This document shows positions 9,154 through 17,690 of a stretch of DNA of 64,000 bases, piece after piece. Source of the stretch: a virus; the IMG/VR virus record IMGVR_UViG_3300042197_002234, positions 1-64,000 of that record. One strand, 5' to 3'. The notes below the pieces were generated by a model, which had not been told where the DNA came from, did no database searches, and saw only the letters and a program-made list of their open reading frames with translations. The first letter of the stretch is position 1, and every line of letters starts with the position of its first letter. Position numbers and translations under genes: made by a program.

Positions 9154-12100
9154 TTAGATATTCTCAAATGACGCACCTGTAGGTGTAATATAGAATGTTA
9201 TATCAATAAATTCTAATGACCTAGTTGGTTTAATGTAAATTTTACCTGTCATTTGGTTTCTGTCTAAGTCAGCAACATCTGAAGATACTGTTACACGGAA
9301 GTCGTATAAACCACGGTCTCTTCTAATTGCGTCTAAGATAGGATTAACCGCATCTAAGAAATCTTGTCTAACTTTTTGGTCGTTTTGTTCAAACAATAAT
9401 CTAACCGAAACTGCTGAAATTAACTTACGAGCTTGTAATAACAATCTTCTAACGTTAATTCTATCAAGAGCCGACTGTCTAATTTGAAGTGTTTTGTTAC
9501 CCCAAATTACAGTACCGATATCTGAGAATGTTGCGATAGGGTTAATTCTACCTTGATATAATGTATCTCTATCTTCTTGAGTTAACTTCTTACGAGCTTT
9601 AATTGAGTTTACAATACCACGAGTGTAACCCGCCGCTGCGAACCATGGGAAAGCAATGTTATCTGTTAAAGCCAAGTTTCTTGTTACCTCAGCCGTTGGT
9701 GGTAAATAAATCTGAGTGTTATTTACACTGTCACGAGTTAATACCCAAGGATAATAAGTTGCCGTGTAGTTAGAATCGATACCAGTACCGTCTAAGTTAT
9801 CTACCGCTTCTTGAGGGTAAATTAAATCTAAATTACCTTGAGTTGATGGTACAAACATATTGTAGTCAGGTGTTGTACAGATATATAATGAGTCAGCTCT
9901 ATCATTTTCAATCATATCAATAGCACTTTCAACAAGGTCTGAATGGTTAACGTAATCAACACCAGGTGTAACAAATAGATTTATGTTAACCGCTTCAGGG
10001 TTAGCAAAAGTTCTTTGTCCTAACAAGTAAGCGTAGTAGTCAGTGTTTGCGTAGTCTTGTGTGTTATCACCAACAGTAATCTGTTTGAACGCCCCCCAAC
10101 CTGTTGCTGTCGGGTATTTAATTGAAGGACAAGCCCCATTTAAATAACCGTTTCTACCTAATTTAAACCTATCTTGGTTAGTTCTATATTCTCTGTATAT
10201 ATCCCAACCGTCAAAACCTCCTTGACACAATAAAGTAAATTTACGTGCAAAAAGTCTGTAGTATGGGTTTGATTCATTATCAGGGTCTGAAGTAAATGGT
10301 GCACTACCAACATAGAATGCTGGTGTACCACTTGTTACAAATGCGTTTGGTATTGTAATACCACTTGCGTTAATATCCATGTGGAAACCTCTACTTCTAA
10401 ACGCCCAATTTTCACCTGTAGAATCAGTACAAATATCTAAAGGTAATTGTTTACCTTTATATGAGTAGTAATCAACATCGATACCAACTGTGTCTGAAAT
10501 ACCTAAATAAGTTCTACGAACATTATCACCAGCACTTCTTGTAGCGTCATCAGCTCCTGAAGATAAACCAAATGGTGGGTTATATATAACTTCACCAGGG
10601 AAATCATATTTAGCCTTTATAATAGGGAATGGAGGTCTAACACCCGCATACTCTCTAAAATTAAATCCTTCAAAACCACAAGGTAATGCGTCAACTGGTG
10701 CGTCCTCATTAATCTCAATCATAATATACTTAGAGTTTAATTGATATTCACCATCAGTAGTACCAATTTTTTTAGCTATGAATGAGTTATCGTTAGGGTT
10801 CATACTACAATTTGTGAACTTTTCAATAACAACAGGATTCGAGTCAGAATCAAAGAAATCTCTAACTAAAACATCAAAAGTTCCGTTGTTAAATGAAATA
10901 TTTGCAATAGAAACTTTAACTTCAATATTTGCCGCTTCACCATCAGCAATTGTTGTAAATTTAAATAAGTTGTAAACTTTGTTACCTCTTAATTCAGAAA
11001 CAACCCAAGGTGATGTTGGTGATTGATATTGTTCTAAATACCAAGCAATTGATGTTGGGTCATTACCTTGTCTAGCATTTGGTAAAGCGGTTAAATCACA
11101 ACTTAAACCTCTGATAAATCCTTTTCTCCAACCATAGTTTAATAAAGCTTGGAATCTTTCTTCAACAAACAAAGGAACAACCGTTCTTGGTTTTGCGAAG
11201 TTTGAAGTACCAAATACTTTTGGTAGATATTCAGGGTCCGAGTTTTGGAATGATGTTTCAAAGAAGAAGTTTTCACCATCTTTATTAGTTACATTTAATC
11301 CAAAAGTTAAATATGGATTTTTAGTTACACCTGAGTATTGACCTGTACAATCCATAGTGACATCAGTTAAACCTGACACTTCGTATACTGGACCATTATC
11401 AGTACTATAAGTCGCTAAACCTCTTGAACGAAGAGTTGCAATTACTAAATCGTCATAGTCGGTATAAGCAGTTCCTGAGAAAACATATATTCTACCAATC
11501 AAAGTACCTGTATAACAATTAACAGGTGTTGCGGTAGTTGTAGTTGTCGTACTAGTCGAAGTTGGAGTAACACAAGGATTAGTTGTAGTTGTTGTAGTTG
11601 TTCCACTTGATGTTGTAGTTGTTGTTGTACTTGGTGGTGTTAAGGTTAAACCTGTAACAATACTCCAAAACGAATAACCTGTATATGAGGCATTTCCTAA
11701 ATTATCAAATAAAGCATAATACCATGGGTCATTTTGTGGTGCTGCGTAATTAATAACTGAAGCATCCACACTATCAACACCAAACACATTTGTTTCAGCA
11801 GTAAATACAGGACTAAATCCACTATACGTATCACCTGAAATTGCACCGTAATAGTAAATTGACGAGTTCTCTAAAGTATTATCGTTTAAAATATCAAATA
11901 TTTGGTCCTGCATATTTGTTCTTAAAGTAGATGTACTACCGTCAAACAATTCATAAGGAATATCAATTCTATTAGCAATAACTGCAGGAATCTGACTTGT
12001 ATCTGTAAATGATATTGAGTTTATACTGTTTGTACAACCTGAGAAATCTATCGCAAAATCAATGGTTAAGAAATCGTTACATGCTGGTTCACAGTTTACT

Positions 12101-12489
12101 ATAACAGGGTCTTCACAATAGAAGTCCACGGTAGCTGGGTCCACATTTGCTTTTGTGGTTATAGTCCACGATGGTCCAGCGTCGTAACCTGATAATCCTA
12201 ATATTCTTGTTACGAACAATTGATTAGATTGTTGTAAATAAGATTTAGCTATATAAGCTGCCTCATACTTAGGTATTTGAGTGTTAATGAATTTTTCTGG
12301 TGAAGTATCTCCAAAGTATGTAGAAAATTCATCAAAGTTTGTGATAAAAATAGGTTCAAATGCTGGTCCTTTTTGAGTTTCACCAACAATACCTAAGGTT
12401 GTTACCCCAACACTTTGAGCTACAAAACTTAAATCTACTTCAGATGTATACACACCAGGTGATACGAATACTTTACTGTTTGTTGCCAT
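9154..12489 (-). CDS. Contractile tail sheath protein, T4 gp18 family, with large insertion
   Basis: A 1111-residue sheath subunit. The N-terminus (FVSPGVYTSEVDLSFVAQSV) and the block IAKSYLQQSNQLFVTRILG are typical sheath sequences. The C-terminal 150 residues, with DTLYQGRINPIATFSDIGTV, INVRRLLLQARKLISAVS and LYDFRVTVSSDVADLDRNQM, are the conserved sheath core that builds the contractile lattice. T4 gp18 has 659 residues, so about 450 are added, mainly after residue 100. The insertion contains a Thr-rich tract at about residues 283-321 and several Cys. The gene forms its own unit with an upstream TATTTATTTATA element and a strong terminator. Confidence 0.93.
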   Translation of the reverse strand: MATNSKVFVSPGVYTSEVDLSFVAQSVGVTTLGIVGETQKGPAFEPIFITNFDEFSTYFGDTSPEKFINTQIPKYEAAYIAKSYLQQSNQLFVTRILGLSGYDAGPSWTITTKANVDPATVDFYCEDPVIVNCEPACNDFLTIDFAIDFSGCTNSINSISFTDTSQIPAVIANRIDIPYELFDGSTSTLRTNMQDQIFDILNDNTLENSSIYYYGAISGDTYSGFSPVFTAETNVFGVDSVDASVINYAAPQNDPWYYALFDNLGNASYTGYSFWSIVTGLTLTPPSTTTTTTSSGTTTTTTTNPCVTPTSTSTTTTTTATPVNCYTGTLIGRIYVFSGTAYTDYDDLVIATLRSRGLATYSTDNGPVYEVSGLTDVTMDCTGQYSGVTKNPYLTFGLNVTNKDGENFFFETSFQNSDPEYLPKVFGTSNFAKPRTVVPLFVEERFQALLNYGWRKGFIRGLSCDLTALPNARQGNDPTSIAWYLEQYQSPTSPWVVSELRGNKVYNLFKFTTIADGEAANIEVKVSIANISFNNGTFDVLVRDFFDSDSNPVVIEKFTNCSMNPNDNSFIAKKIGTTDGEYQLNSKYIMIEINEDAPVDALPCGFEGFNFREYAGVRPPFPIIKAKYDFPGEVIYNPPFGLSSGADDATRSAGDNVRRTYLGISDTVGIDVDYYSYKGKQLPLDICTDSTGENWAFRSRGFHMDINASGITIPNAFVTSGTPAFYVGSAPFTSDPDNESNPYYRLFARKFTLLCQGGFDGWDIYREYRTNQDRFKLGRNGYLNGACPSIKYPTATGWGAFKQITVGDNTQDYANTDYYAYLLGQRTFANPEAVNINLFVTPGVDYVNHSDLVESAIDMIENDRADSLYICTTPDYNMFVPSTQGNLDLIYPQEAVDNLDGTGIDSNYTATYYPWVLTRDSVNNTQIYLPPTAEVTRNLALTDNIAFPWFAAAGYTRGIVNSIKARKKLTQEDRDTLYQGRINPIATFSDIGTVIWGNKTLQIRQSALDRINVRRLLLQARKLISAVSVRLLFEQNDQKVRQDFLDAVNPILDAIRRDRGLYDFRVTVSSDVADLDRNQMTGKIYIKPTRSLEFIDITFYITPTGASFENI

Positions 12490-12521
12490 TAGTCTTTTTG
12501 TTTTCTTGTTTTATTTTATTT

Positions 12522-12534
12522 TATAAATAAATAT
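12522..12534 (-). promoter_or_regulatory. Double TATTTAT promoter-like element for the sheath gene
   Basis: On the minus strand ATATTTATTTATA contains two overlapping copies of the motif, ending 32 bases before the ATG at 12489. The sheath is one of the most abundant virion proteins, so an overlapping double element is notable. Confidence 0.5.
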
Positions 12535-12570
12535 CCACTAAAAAACCAAAATACTTTACATTATATGAAG

Positions 12571-12578
12571 TATTTATA
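12571..12578 (+). promoter_or_regulatory. TATTTATA promoter-like element for the small RHH-like gene
   Basis: Plus-strand GTATTTATAAATT lies 34 bases before the ATG at 12613. Together with the minus-strand element at 12522-12534 it makes a divergent promoter region. Confidence 0.4.
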
Positions 12579-12582
12579 AATT

Positions 12583-12607
12583 AGGCAGATTATTTTCTGC
12601 CTTTTTT
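12583..12607 (+). terminator. Hairpin plus T run in the leader of the RHH-like gene (attenuator-like)
   Basis: A seven-base stem AGGCAGA / TCTGCCT with a six-base loop is followed by six T residues on the plus strand. It looks like an intrinsic terminator, yet it lies between the promoter-like element and the ATG of the small plus-strand gene, with no plus-strand gene upstream. It could attenuate that gene or end stray antisense transcripts from the sheath region. Confidence 0.45.
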
Positions 12608-12612
12608 CTACC

Positions 12613-12777
12613 ATGAAACAGAACGAAAAGAAGATAAAAAATTTAAAGATTTCGGTTGAGGTTCACGATGTTTTAAAAACCTATTGTGAAAGGAGAGGTA
12701 TTAAGATGTATAAGTTTTTAGAGAAACTTATTCTTGAGAAGTGTAAAGGTAAACCTGATATCTACGGTGAGAATTAA
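12613..12777 (+). CDS. Small ribbon-helix-helix-like protein
   Basis: A 54-residue frame starting MKQNEKKIKNLKISVEVHDV. The pattern of a short basic strand (KNLKISVEVH), a helix (DVLKTYCERRG) and a second helix (KMYKFLEKLILEKC) is that of Arc/MetJ-type ribbon-helix-helix DNA-binding proteins. It is convergent with the tail-completion gene, and the two stop codons overlap within TTAA at 12774-12777. Its own promoter-like element and a terminator-like leader hairpin lie upstream. A DNA-binding regulator is inferred; the target is unknown. Confidence 0.6.
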   Translation: MKQNEKKIKNLKISVEVHDVLKTYCERRGIKMYKFLEKLILEKCKGKPDIYGEN

Positions 12778-13811
12778 ATAACTAAATTAATTAGTTGTAT
12801 AGTACTTTCTTGAGTATTGTCATTTTTGGTTACAACCAATCTTAAAACATCACCAGTATTTATTTGTATTTCACTAATATCAGAACCATAATAATCGTTA
12901 TTAATGAAAACATCAAAAGTATCAACATTTGAAATATCTCCAATTGTGATATCTGTAGTATAGTCAAATAATTGATTAACAGTGTTGTTACCAACAACAA
13001 ACAAAGCCTCTAATGATACTTTTTTATTGTCTACTAAAATCTTTTTTTGTTTTTTAGTTGAACCCAATTCAAATTCAACAACCTGTAATACTCTTGAAAC
13101 TGCAGGTGAAACTTCAAACTCATCTTCATCAATTAAAAAACCTAACATTGTGAATTCATAGTTTTGAATATAATATTTTCTTTTTTCTAATTCCATTACA
13201 GATTCGTCTGAAATATTATTCATTATTATTGGAATATAATGTCCTTTAATAGTTGAGTAGGCCTGTCTTGATGCAAATTTTTCTAAAACAATTTTATTAA
13301 ATTGATTTAATTCGCGCATTCTATTGCAAATAATTTTAACTTGATAAGTGATATCAACAGGAACTGGTTGGGGTATTTTATAAACATCCATACCATTTCT
13401 TTGTCCGTCCCATGTTGGAACTTGAGCATAAAAATATTGTCTCCTATTAGGTATGTTATAAAGTATTGCAGGATTTGTTCCAAATTTAACTTCAGGAATT
13501 CTAACAACTGTTATAAATGGTGGTTCAACGTTTTTATCTATATTTTGAAAATTCCAAGTTTCGGTAAACTGAGACCAATTTTGTGTTGTTACAATAATAT
13601 CAACCATTGGAATAGTTTTACCTTCAACAACGGTTTTTAATTCTTCTTTAACAAAATCTAAAAACCCTTTGTCCAAATCAGCATGTAATAAAGATTTGGG
13701 TAGAAAAGTACCATCTTTGTTAATTTTATCAAGAAGTTCTTGTCTTCTCGGTAACAAAGTTTTAGGACTTGTTAAAGGTATATGTTTTTTTATTTTTTTA
13801 GGTAATGGCAT
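12774..13811 (-). CDS. Virion structural protein, possible tail completion / sheath terminator (gp15-like)
   Basis: A 345-residue protein starting two bases downstream of the zinc-ribbon/nuclease gene, so in the same operon. The middle (PNRRQYFYAQVPTWDGQ, VPVDITYQVKIICNRMRELN, IPIIMNNISDESVMELEKRK) is a mixed beta structure with aromatic strands, resembling neck and tail-terminator proteins. The C-terminal 90 residues form a separate Asn/Asp-rich beta domain. The position between the gp14-like neck gene and the sheath suits a gp15-like or gp3-like role at the top of the tail. This is an inference from place and character; no diagnostic motif was recognised. Confidence 0.5.
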   Translation of the reverse strand: MPLPKKIKKHIPLTSPKTLLPRRQELLDKINKDGTFLPKSLLHADLDKGFLDFVKEELKTVVEGKTIPMVDIIVTTQNWSQFTETWNFQNIDKNVEPPFITVVRIPEVKFGTNPAILYNIPNRRQYFYAQVPTWDGQRNGMDVYKIPQPVPVDITYQVKIICNRMRELNQFNKIVLEKFASRQAYSTIKGHYIPIIMNNISDESVMELEKRKYYIQNYEFTMLGFLIDEDEFEVSPAVSRVLQVVEFELGSTKKQKKILVDNKKVSLEALFVVGNNTVNQLFDYTTDITIGDISNVDTFDVFINNDYYGSDISEIQINTGDVLRLVVTKNDNTQESTIQLINLVI

Positions 13812-13812
13812 A

Positions 13813-15318
13813 TTATTTTAGAATTATCGGGTCTTGTTTAAAAGAAACTTTGTTTTTAGACATAACTTTATAATTTTTATTATCAATAATTACACACTTA
13901 TTAATATTGGCAAATGCTATTTTATCAACTTTTTTCTTTGATGTATAATCCGACATCCCATAAGTACCTACAATATATTCGTCACCTTCGTTTTTAAAAA
14001 AAGTTAAAGGTTTTATTTGATAATTAATTCCGTCAACGGTAACATCGACACCTTGCCATCTATCCATTTTAGAACCATGTGGATAATATTTAATATTCGC
14101 AACACCTAATTTATTAATAAAACTATTAATTGCCTGTCTTTCTAATTTTAACCCATTCTCAATTGATGACCACTGTCTGTTGACTAACAATTTAGTAAAT
14201 TCGTCATCGTTTTCAAATAGATTTGACATCCAAACAACAATATCATCACCTTCACTAATTAAACCTTCCTTTAAATAATCGAAATATTTTAAATAAATTA
14301 ATGAGTGTATTTCAGGTTTTGTATCAAAATAGTTCATTATAGACCAATCTTCATCGGTACCTAATCTTTCACCTATTGTGTAAATACCTCTAAGACCTGA
14401 TGTAAATTCAGAAGATTCGTCAATCCACTCATTGGGAAACGCCAATTCTAAAGCTTTTCTAATATTAGCCGATGTAACACCAATTTTTTCGGATAGTCTT
14501 TCATTTTCTTTAAATTTAAATTTTGGATAAGATAAATCAAAATCTTGTTTTTCAATGTAGATTTTGTTATTTATACTATCAATTTTAATTACTTTTTCAT
14601 CAAAAACAAAATCACCATCACTACCAAAAACTTTTATTTTATTTGGAATTGGTGATTCGTCAGGGACTGATAAAACTTTATTAAAATAATATCTTTTTCT
14701 ACCCCATTTATCATAAAACCCCATAGTCGTATAGGTGTATTTTGTGGACTTTTCTTCAGATTCTTTTAGTACTGTAGATTTAACTTCGTTAATAACAAAT
14801 AATTTATTTTTTAAGTTAATCATATCAACTTCTTTAGCTGTATAAACAGGTTCTTTAGTATTCTTATATACAAAACTATCATGTTTATACGGATTATATG
14901 TTACTATTTTATCAGTCGGTTCTTGTGGTATATTTTCACAAGGATACTGACAATAATCAATTAAATTACCAATAACGAAGGCGTGAACATTTTTACTTTT
15001 TTCTTGTCTAACTCTTTCCTTACCACCTTTTCTAACTCTAAATTCAACATCAGAAAGTTTAACATAATCGGCATGTAAAATTACTTTGGATTTATATGTT
15101 ACAGAAAACGTATGTTTATGTAAGTTATAATAAACCATCACTCTTTTACCTATATACTCATCTTCAGCATTGTCATATCCACAATTATGACATAAATACG
15201 GGTCATCACCCCCATCGGATAATTCCCAATCCCAACCACAATTATCGCAAATAACTTTATCAGAATTTATTTTTTCTAATAATAATTTTATTTGTGATTC
15301 CGTTAAAACTATTTTCAT
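13813..15318 (-). CDS. Zinc-ribbon protein with C-terminal PD-(D/E)XK nuclease-like domain
   Basis: A 501-residue mosaic. Residues 1-15 (MKIVLTESQIKLLLE) are a short helix ending LLE, similar to T4 capsid-targeting peptides. Residues 24-46 form a zinc ribbon with two CxxC pairs (CDNCGW and CHNCGY). A beta-rich domain with KNVHAFVIGNLIDYC follows near residue 110. The C-terminal 110 residues hold E393, GVDVTVDG (Asp425) and NYQIKPL (Gln434, Lys436), the layout of a PD-(D/E)XK nuclease core. The same QIKP core ends the superoxide dismutase fusion at 17691-19229. The gene abuts the gp14-like gene upstream and lies two bases from the structural gene downstream. It could be an internal head protein injected with DNA; function is not known. 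Confidence 0.6.
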   Translation of the reverse strand: MKIVLTESQIKLLLEKINSDKVICDNCGWDWELSDGGDDPYLCHNCGYDNAEDEYIGKRVMVYYNLHKHTFSVTYKSKVILHADYVKLSDVEFRVRKGGKERVRQEKSKNVHAFVIGNLIDYCQYPCENIPQEPTDKIVTYNPYKHDSFVYKNTKEPVYTAKEVDMINLKNKLFVINEVKSTVLKESEEKSTKYTYTTMGFYDKWGRKRYYFNKVLSVPDESPIPNKIKVFGSDGDFVFDEKVIKIDSINNKIYIEKQDFDLSYPKFKFKENERLSEKIGVTSANIRKALELAFPNEWIDESSEFTSGLRGIYTIGERLGTDEDWSIMNYFDTKPEIHSLIYLKYFDYLKEGLISEGDDIVVWMSNLFENDDEFTKLLVNRQWSSIENGLKLERQAINSFINKLGVANIKYYPHGSKMDRWQGVDVTVDGINYQIKPLTFFKNEGDEYIVGTYGMSDYTSKKKVDKIAFANINKCVIIDNKNYKVMSKNKVSFKQDPIILK

Positions 15319-15833
15319 TATAATCCTCTAAATTCATTATCCACAACCGCAGAAGCTACTATTGTTCTATAATAAGGTTTAAACCCTGCGTAAGTGTGTT
15401 TATTGTCTGATATAACCCTTCCATCATTATTTACCGTGTAGTATCTAACCCTATCTTCAGTTTCGTAATATCCAATATAATCACCATAATTTATATCAAT
15501 ATTTAGTTCGTCCAATTGTTTTTGATAAACAGATATTCTAATGTTACCAGGTTCAAATTGCTCTATTTTAGAATTACCTAAATATTTATTTTCAGGTGCC
15601 ATGACTTGGACGTATGCTTTAAATTCTACAGGTGGTAAAAACTTAATTCCATCTTCAACTGTTTCACCATAAACATCATCAGTTTTAGTTTTATACCTAT
15701 CAACTCTATATAAAACCAAAGTAAAATTCATATCACCATATAACCATTCTTCACCCATAGATAGGTCAAGGTTATAATCTTCATAACCGAAAAATTTACC
15801 AATTCGTGTAATGGGTACTTTATTTGTTGACAT
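15318..15833 (-). CDS. Neck protein, T4 gp14-like
   Basis: A 171-residue protein. The ATG at 15833 (MSTNKVPITRIGKFFGYEDY) is preferred; a TTG five codons upstream lies inside the promoter-like element. Features include EEWLYGDMNFTLVLYRVDRY, a VYGETVEDG segment, and a C-terminal domain with INYGDYIGYYETEDRVRYY. They resemble the gp14-type neck or head-completion family, in which a VYGE-like strand and a GD-containing loop recur. It starts the operon gp14-like, zinc-ribbon/nuclease, gp15-like. T4 gp14 is longer (256 residues). Confidence 0.6.
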   Translation of the reverse strand: MSTNKVPITRIGKFFGYEDYNLDLSMGEEWLYGDMNFTLVLYRVDRYKTKTDDVYGETVEDGIKFLPPVEFKAYVQVMAPENKYLGNSKIEQFEPGNIRISVYQKQLDELNIDINYGDYIGYYETEDRVRYYTVNNDGRVISDNKHTYAGFKPYYRTIVASAVVDNEFRGL

Positions 15834-15837
15834 ATTG

Positions 15838-15845
15838 ATAAATAT
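15838..15845 (-). promoter_or_regulatory. ATATTTAT promoter-like element for the neck operon, inside an inverted repeat
   Basis: Minus-strand TTGATATTTATCAA (15835-15848) is an inverted repeat with a two-base centre and ends next to the ATG at 15833. Only four bases separate the octamer from the start codon, so a transcript starting 6-8 bases downstream would be leaderless or nearly so. Confidence 0.5.
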
Positions 15846-15882
15846 CAAAAAAATTATTATTATTCTAAATAAGGTTTGTCTT

Positions 15883-17652
15883 TTGGAAAATACAACAGGA
15901 AATACTAAACCCCTACTTGAAGTTAGGGCTCTACAAACACTTGATGAATATTCAGGTGCAAATAACTATATAATTAGATTAAAGAACCAAAAAGACGGTA
16001 ATAAAAAATTTTACCCCACTAGAGCTCAATCAGATTACATAATTAATTATCACTGTACTACACCAAAGGTCGCTAAAAAATGGGTTGATTTAGACCCCTA
16101 TTTTGCTAAAAAAATTGCAGATGAAAAACTTTTTACTTTTATACCCGAAAAAGTTTACGTTGAAAAACTATTGGTTGAGAAGGACAAGAGTTATCATATT
16201 TGGGGTTGTTTTTTAGAAAATGAACAACCTTATGATTTTTGGTTACCTAAAGGTGCATTAATTAAAACTCATACTATTGAAAAAGTAGAAATTAATTACG
16301 ATAAGTATTCTCATAGACCCCCGTTATCACATCAAAAAGAAGCTATAGAATTATTAGTCGGCTCTAAAAGATTTATTTTAGCCGATGACATGGGTTTGGG
16401 TAAAACAACATCAACCATAATTGCCGCTTTAGAAACGGGTATTAAAAAAATATTAATAATTTGCCCAGCATCTTTAAAGATAAATTGGCAAAGAGAAATT
16501 GAAAATTACACAGATAGAAGTGTGTATATTGCTGAAGGTAAAAATTTTTCATTGGAGCATGATTTTGTTATTGTAAATTATGATATTCTTAAAAACTTTT
16601 ATGATTTAAAGGATAAAGATAACTCACCAATAACAAAAGGTGAGTTTGATTTGATAATTATCGATGAAGCTCATTACATTCAAAACGCTCAAGCTCAGAG
16701 GACAAAATTAGTTAACAGTTTTGTTAAAAAAGTCAAAAGGTTATGGTTATTAACAGGAACCCCAATGACATCAAGACCTATGAATTATTTCAATCTTTTA
16801 AGCTTGATTGAAAGTCCTGTAGCTCAAAATTGGATGGCGTATGCAATTAGGTACTGTCAAGGATATCAGTTTAATGCGGGTAAAAGAAAAGTTTGGAATG
16901 TTACGGGGGCTTCTAATTTAGAAGAATTAAGAGATAGGACATCTAGACAAGTTTTAAGAAGATTAAAAACCGATGTGTTAGATTTACCAGATAAGATTAT
17001 ATCCCCAGTATACTTGAGATTAAAATCGAAACTATATGAAGGTTTGATGGGTGAGTACTATGATTGGTATGAAAACAAAACAAGTGAGTCTTCTTCTCTA
17101 ACTGTTCAGTTTAGTAAACTTATGAAAGTTAGACAAGTGATTGCCGAAGAAAAAATAAACAACACAATTGAATTAGCTGAAAACATAATTGAACAAGGTA
17201 AGAAGGTTATTATATTTACAAACTTCACTGAAACCTTGAATAAAATTGCCGACCACTTTGGCAAACAATCTGTTAGGTTAGATGGGTCAACATCTAAACC
17301 TCAAAGACAATACGCGGTCGACCAATTTCAAGAAAACGATAAAATAAAAGTCTTTGTTGGTAACCTTAAAGCCGCAGGAGTTGGATTGACATTAACCGCG
17401 GCTGAGGCTGTGATTATGAATGACTTATCGTTTGTTCCGTCTGACCATTCACAAGCGGAAGATAGAGCTTACAGATACGGTCAGAAATCTAATGTATCAA
17501 TATATTATCCAATATTTGAAAATACGATTGAGGGTGCTATTTACGACATTCTCATTAAAAAGAAAAATATATTTGAAACTGTTATGGGAGATAACTTAGA
17601 TAGGGGTGATTTTATAGAAGAGGTGATGAATAGAATTAATCAAAGGAGATAA
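15883..17652 (+). CDS. SNF2-family DNA helicase/translocase
   Basis: An SF2 ATPase of the SNF2/SMARCAL1-like type, about 589 residues. Visible motifs are Walker A ADDMGLGKTTSTI near residue 167, the DEAH box near 260, motif III LTGTPMTSRP near 290, and motif VI QAEDRAYRYGQ near 523. The N-terminal 140 residues form an accessory domain. In T4-like phages such proteins may remodel forks or recombination intermediates, a role T4 assigns to UvsW and Dda. An ATG exists at 15811, but it lies inside the divergent neck gene and would translate the promoter element, so the TTG at 15883 (LENTTGNTKPLL) is preferred. Start is uncertain. Confidence 0.88.
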   Translation: MENTTGNTKPLLEVRALQTLDEYSGANNYIIRLKNQKDGNKKFYPTRAQSDYIINYHCTTPKVAKKWVDLDPYFAKKIADEKLFTFIPEKVYVEKLLVEKDKSYHIWGCFLENEQPYDFWLPKGALIKTHTIEKVEINYDKYSHRPPLSHQKEAIELLVGSKRFILADDMGLGKTTSTIIAALETGIKKILIICPASLKINWQREIENYTDRSVYIAEGKNFSLEHDFVIVNYDILKNFYDLKDKDNSPITKGEFDLIIIDEAHYIQNAQAQRTKLVNSFVKKVKRLWLLTGTPMTSRPMNYFNLLSLIESPVAQNWMAYAIRYCQGYQFNAGKRKVWNVTGASNLEELRDRTSRQVLRRLKTDVLDLPDKIISPVYLRLKSKLYEGLMGEYYDWYENKTSESSSLTVQFSKLMKVRQVIAEEKINNTIELAENIIEQGKKVIIFTNFTETLNKIADHFGKQSVRLDGSTSKPQRQYAVDQFQENDKIKVFVGNLKAAGVGLTLTAAEAVIMNDLSFVPSDHSQAEDRAYRYGQKSNVSIYYPIFENTIEGAIYDILIKKKNIFETVMGDNLDRGDFIEEVMNRINQRR

Positions 17653-17667
17653 AATTAAATTTCAGCT

Positions 17668-17675
17668 TATTTATA
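17668..17675 (+). promoter_or_regulatory. TATTTATA promoter-like element for the SOD fusion gene
   Basis: Plus-strand TATTTATA lies 15 bases before the ATG at 17691. It sits within a wider inverted repeat GCTTATTT / AAATAAGC (17665-17686). Confidence 0.5.
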
Positions 17676-17690
17676 GTAAAATAAGCCAAA

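Noticed and set aside
13307-13640. Short frames on both strands within the gp15-like gene
   Set aside because: They are shadows of the real frame with Ile/Asn-rich random-looking composition.
15834-15848. Five-codon N-terminal extension of the gp14-like protein
   Set aside because: The extension uses TTG and lies inside the inverted-repeat promoter-like element; the ATG at 15833 is preferred.
15811-15882. Upstream ATG extension of the SNF2 helicase
   Set aside because: It would translate the promoter region of the divergent neck gene and add an Ile-rich stretch unlike SNF2 N-termini; TTG at 15883 gives a more sensible start.
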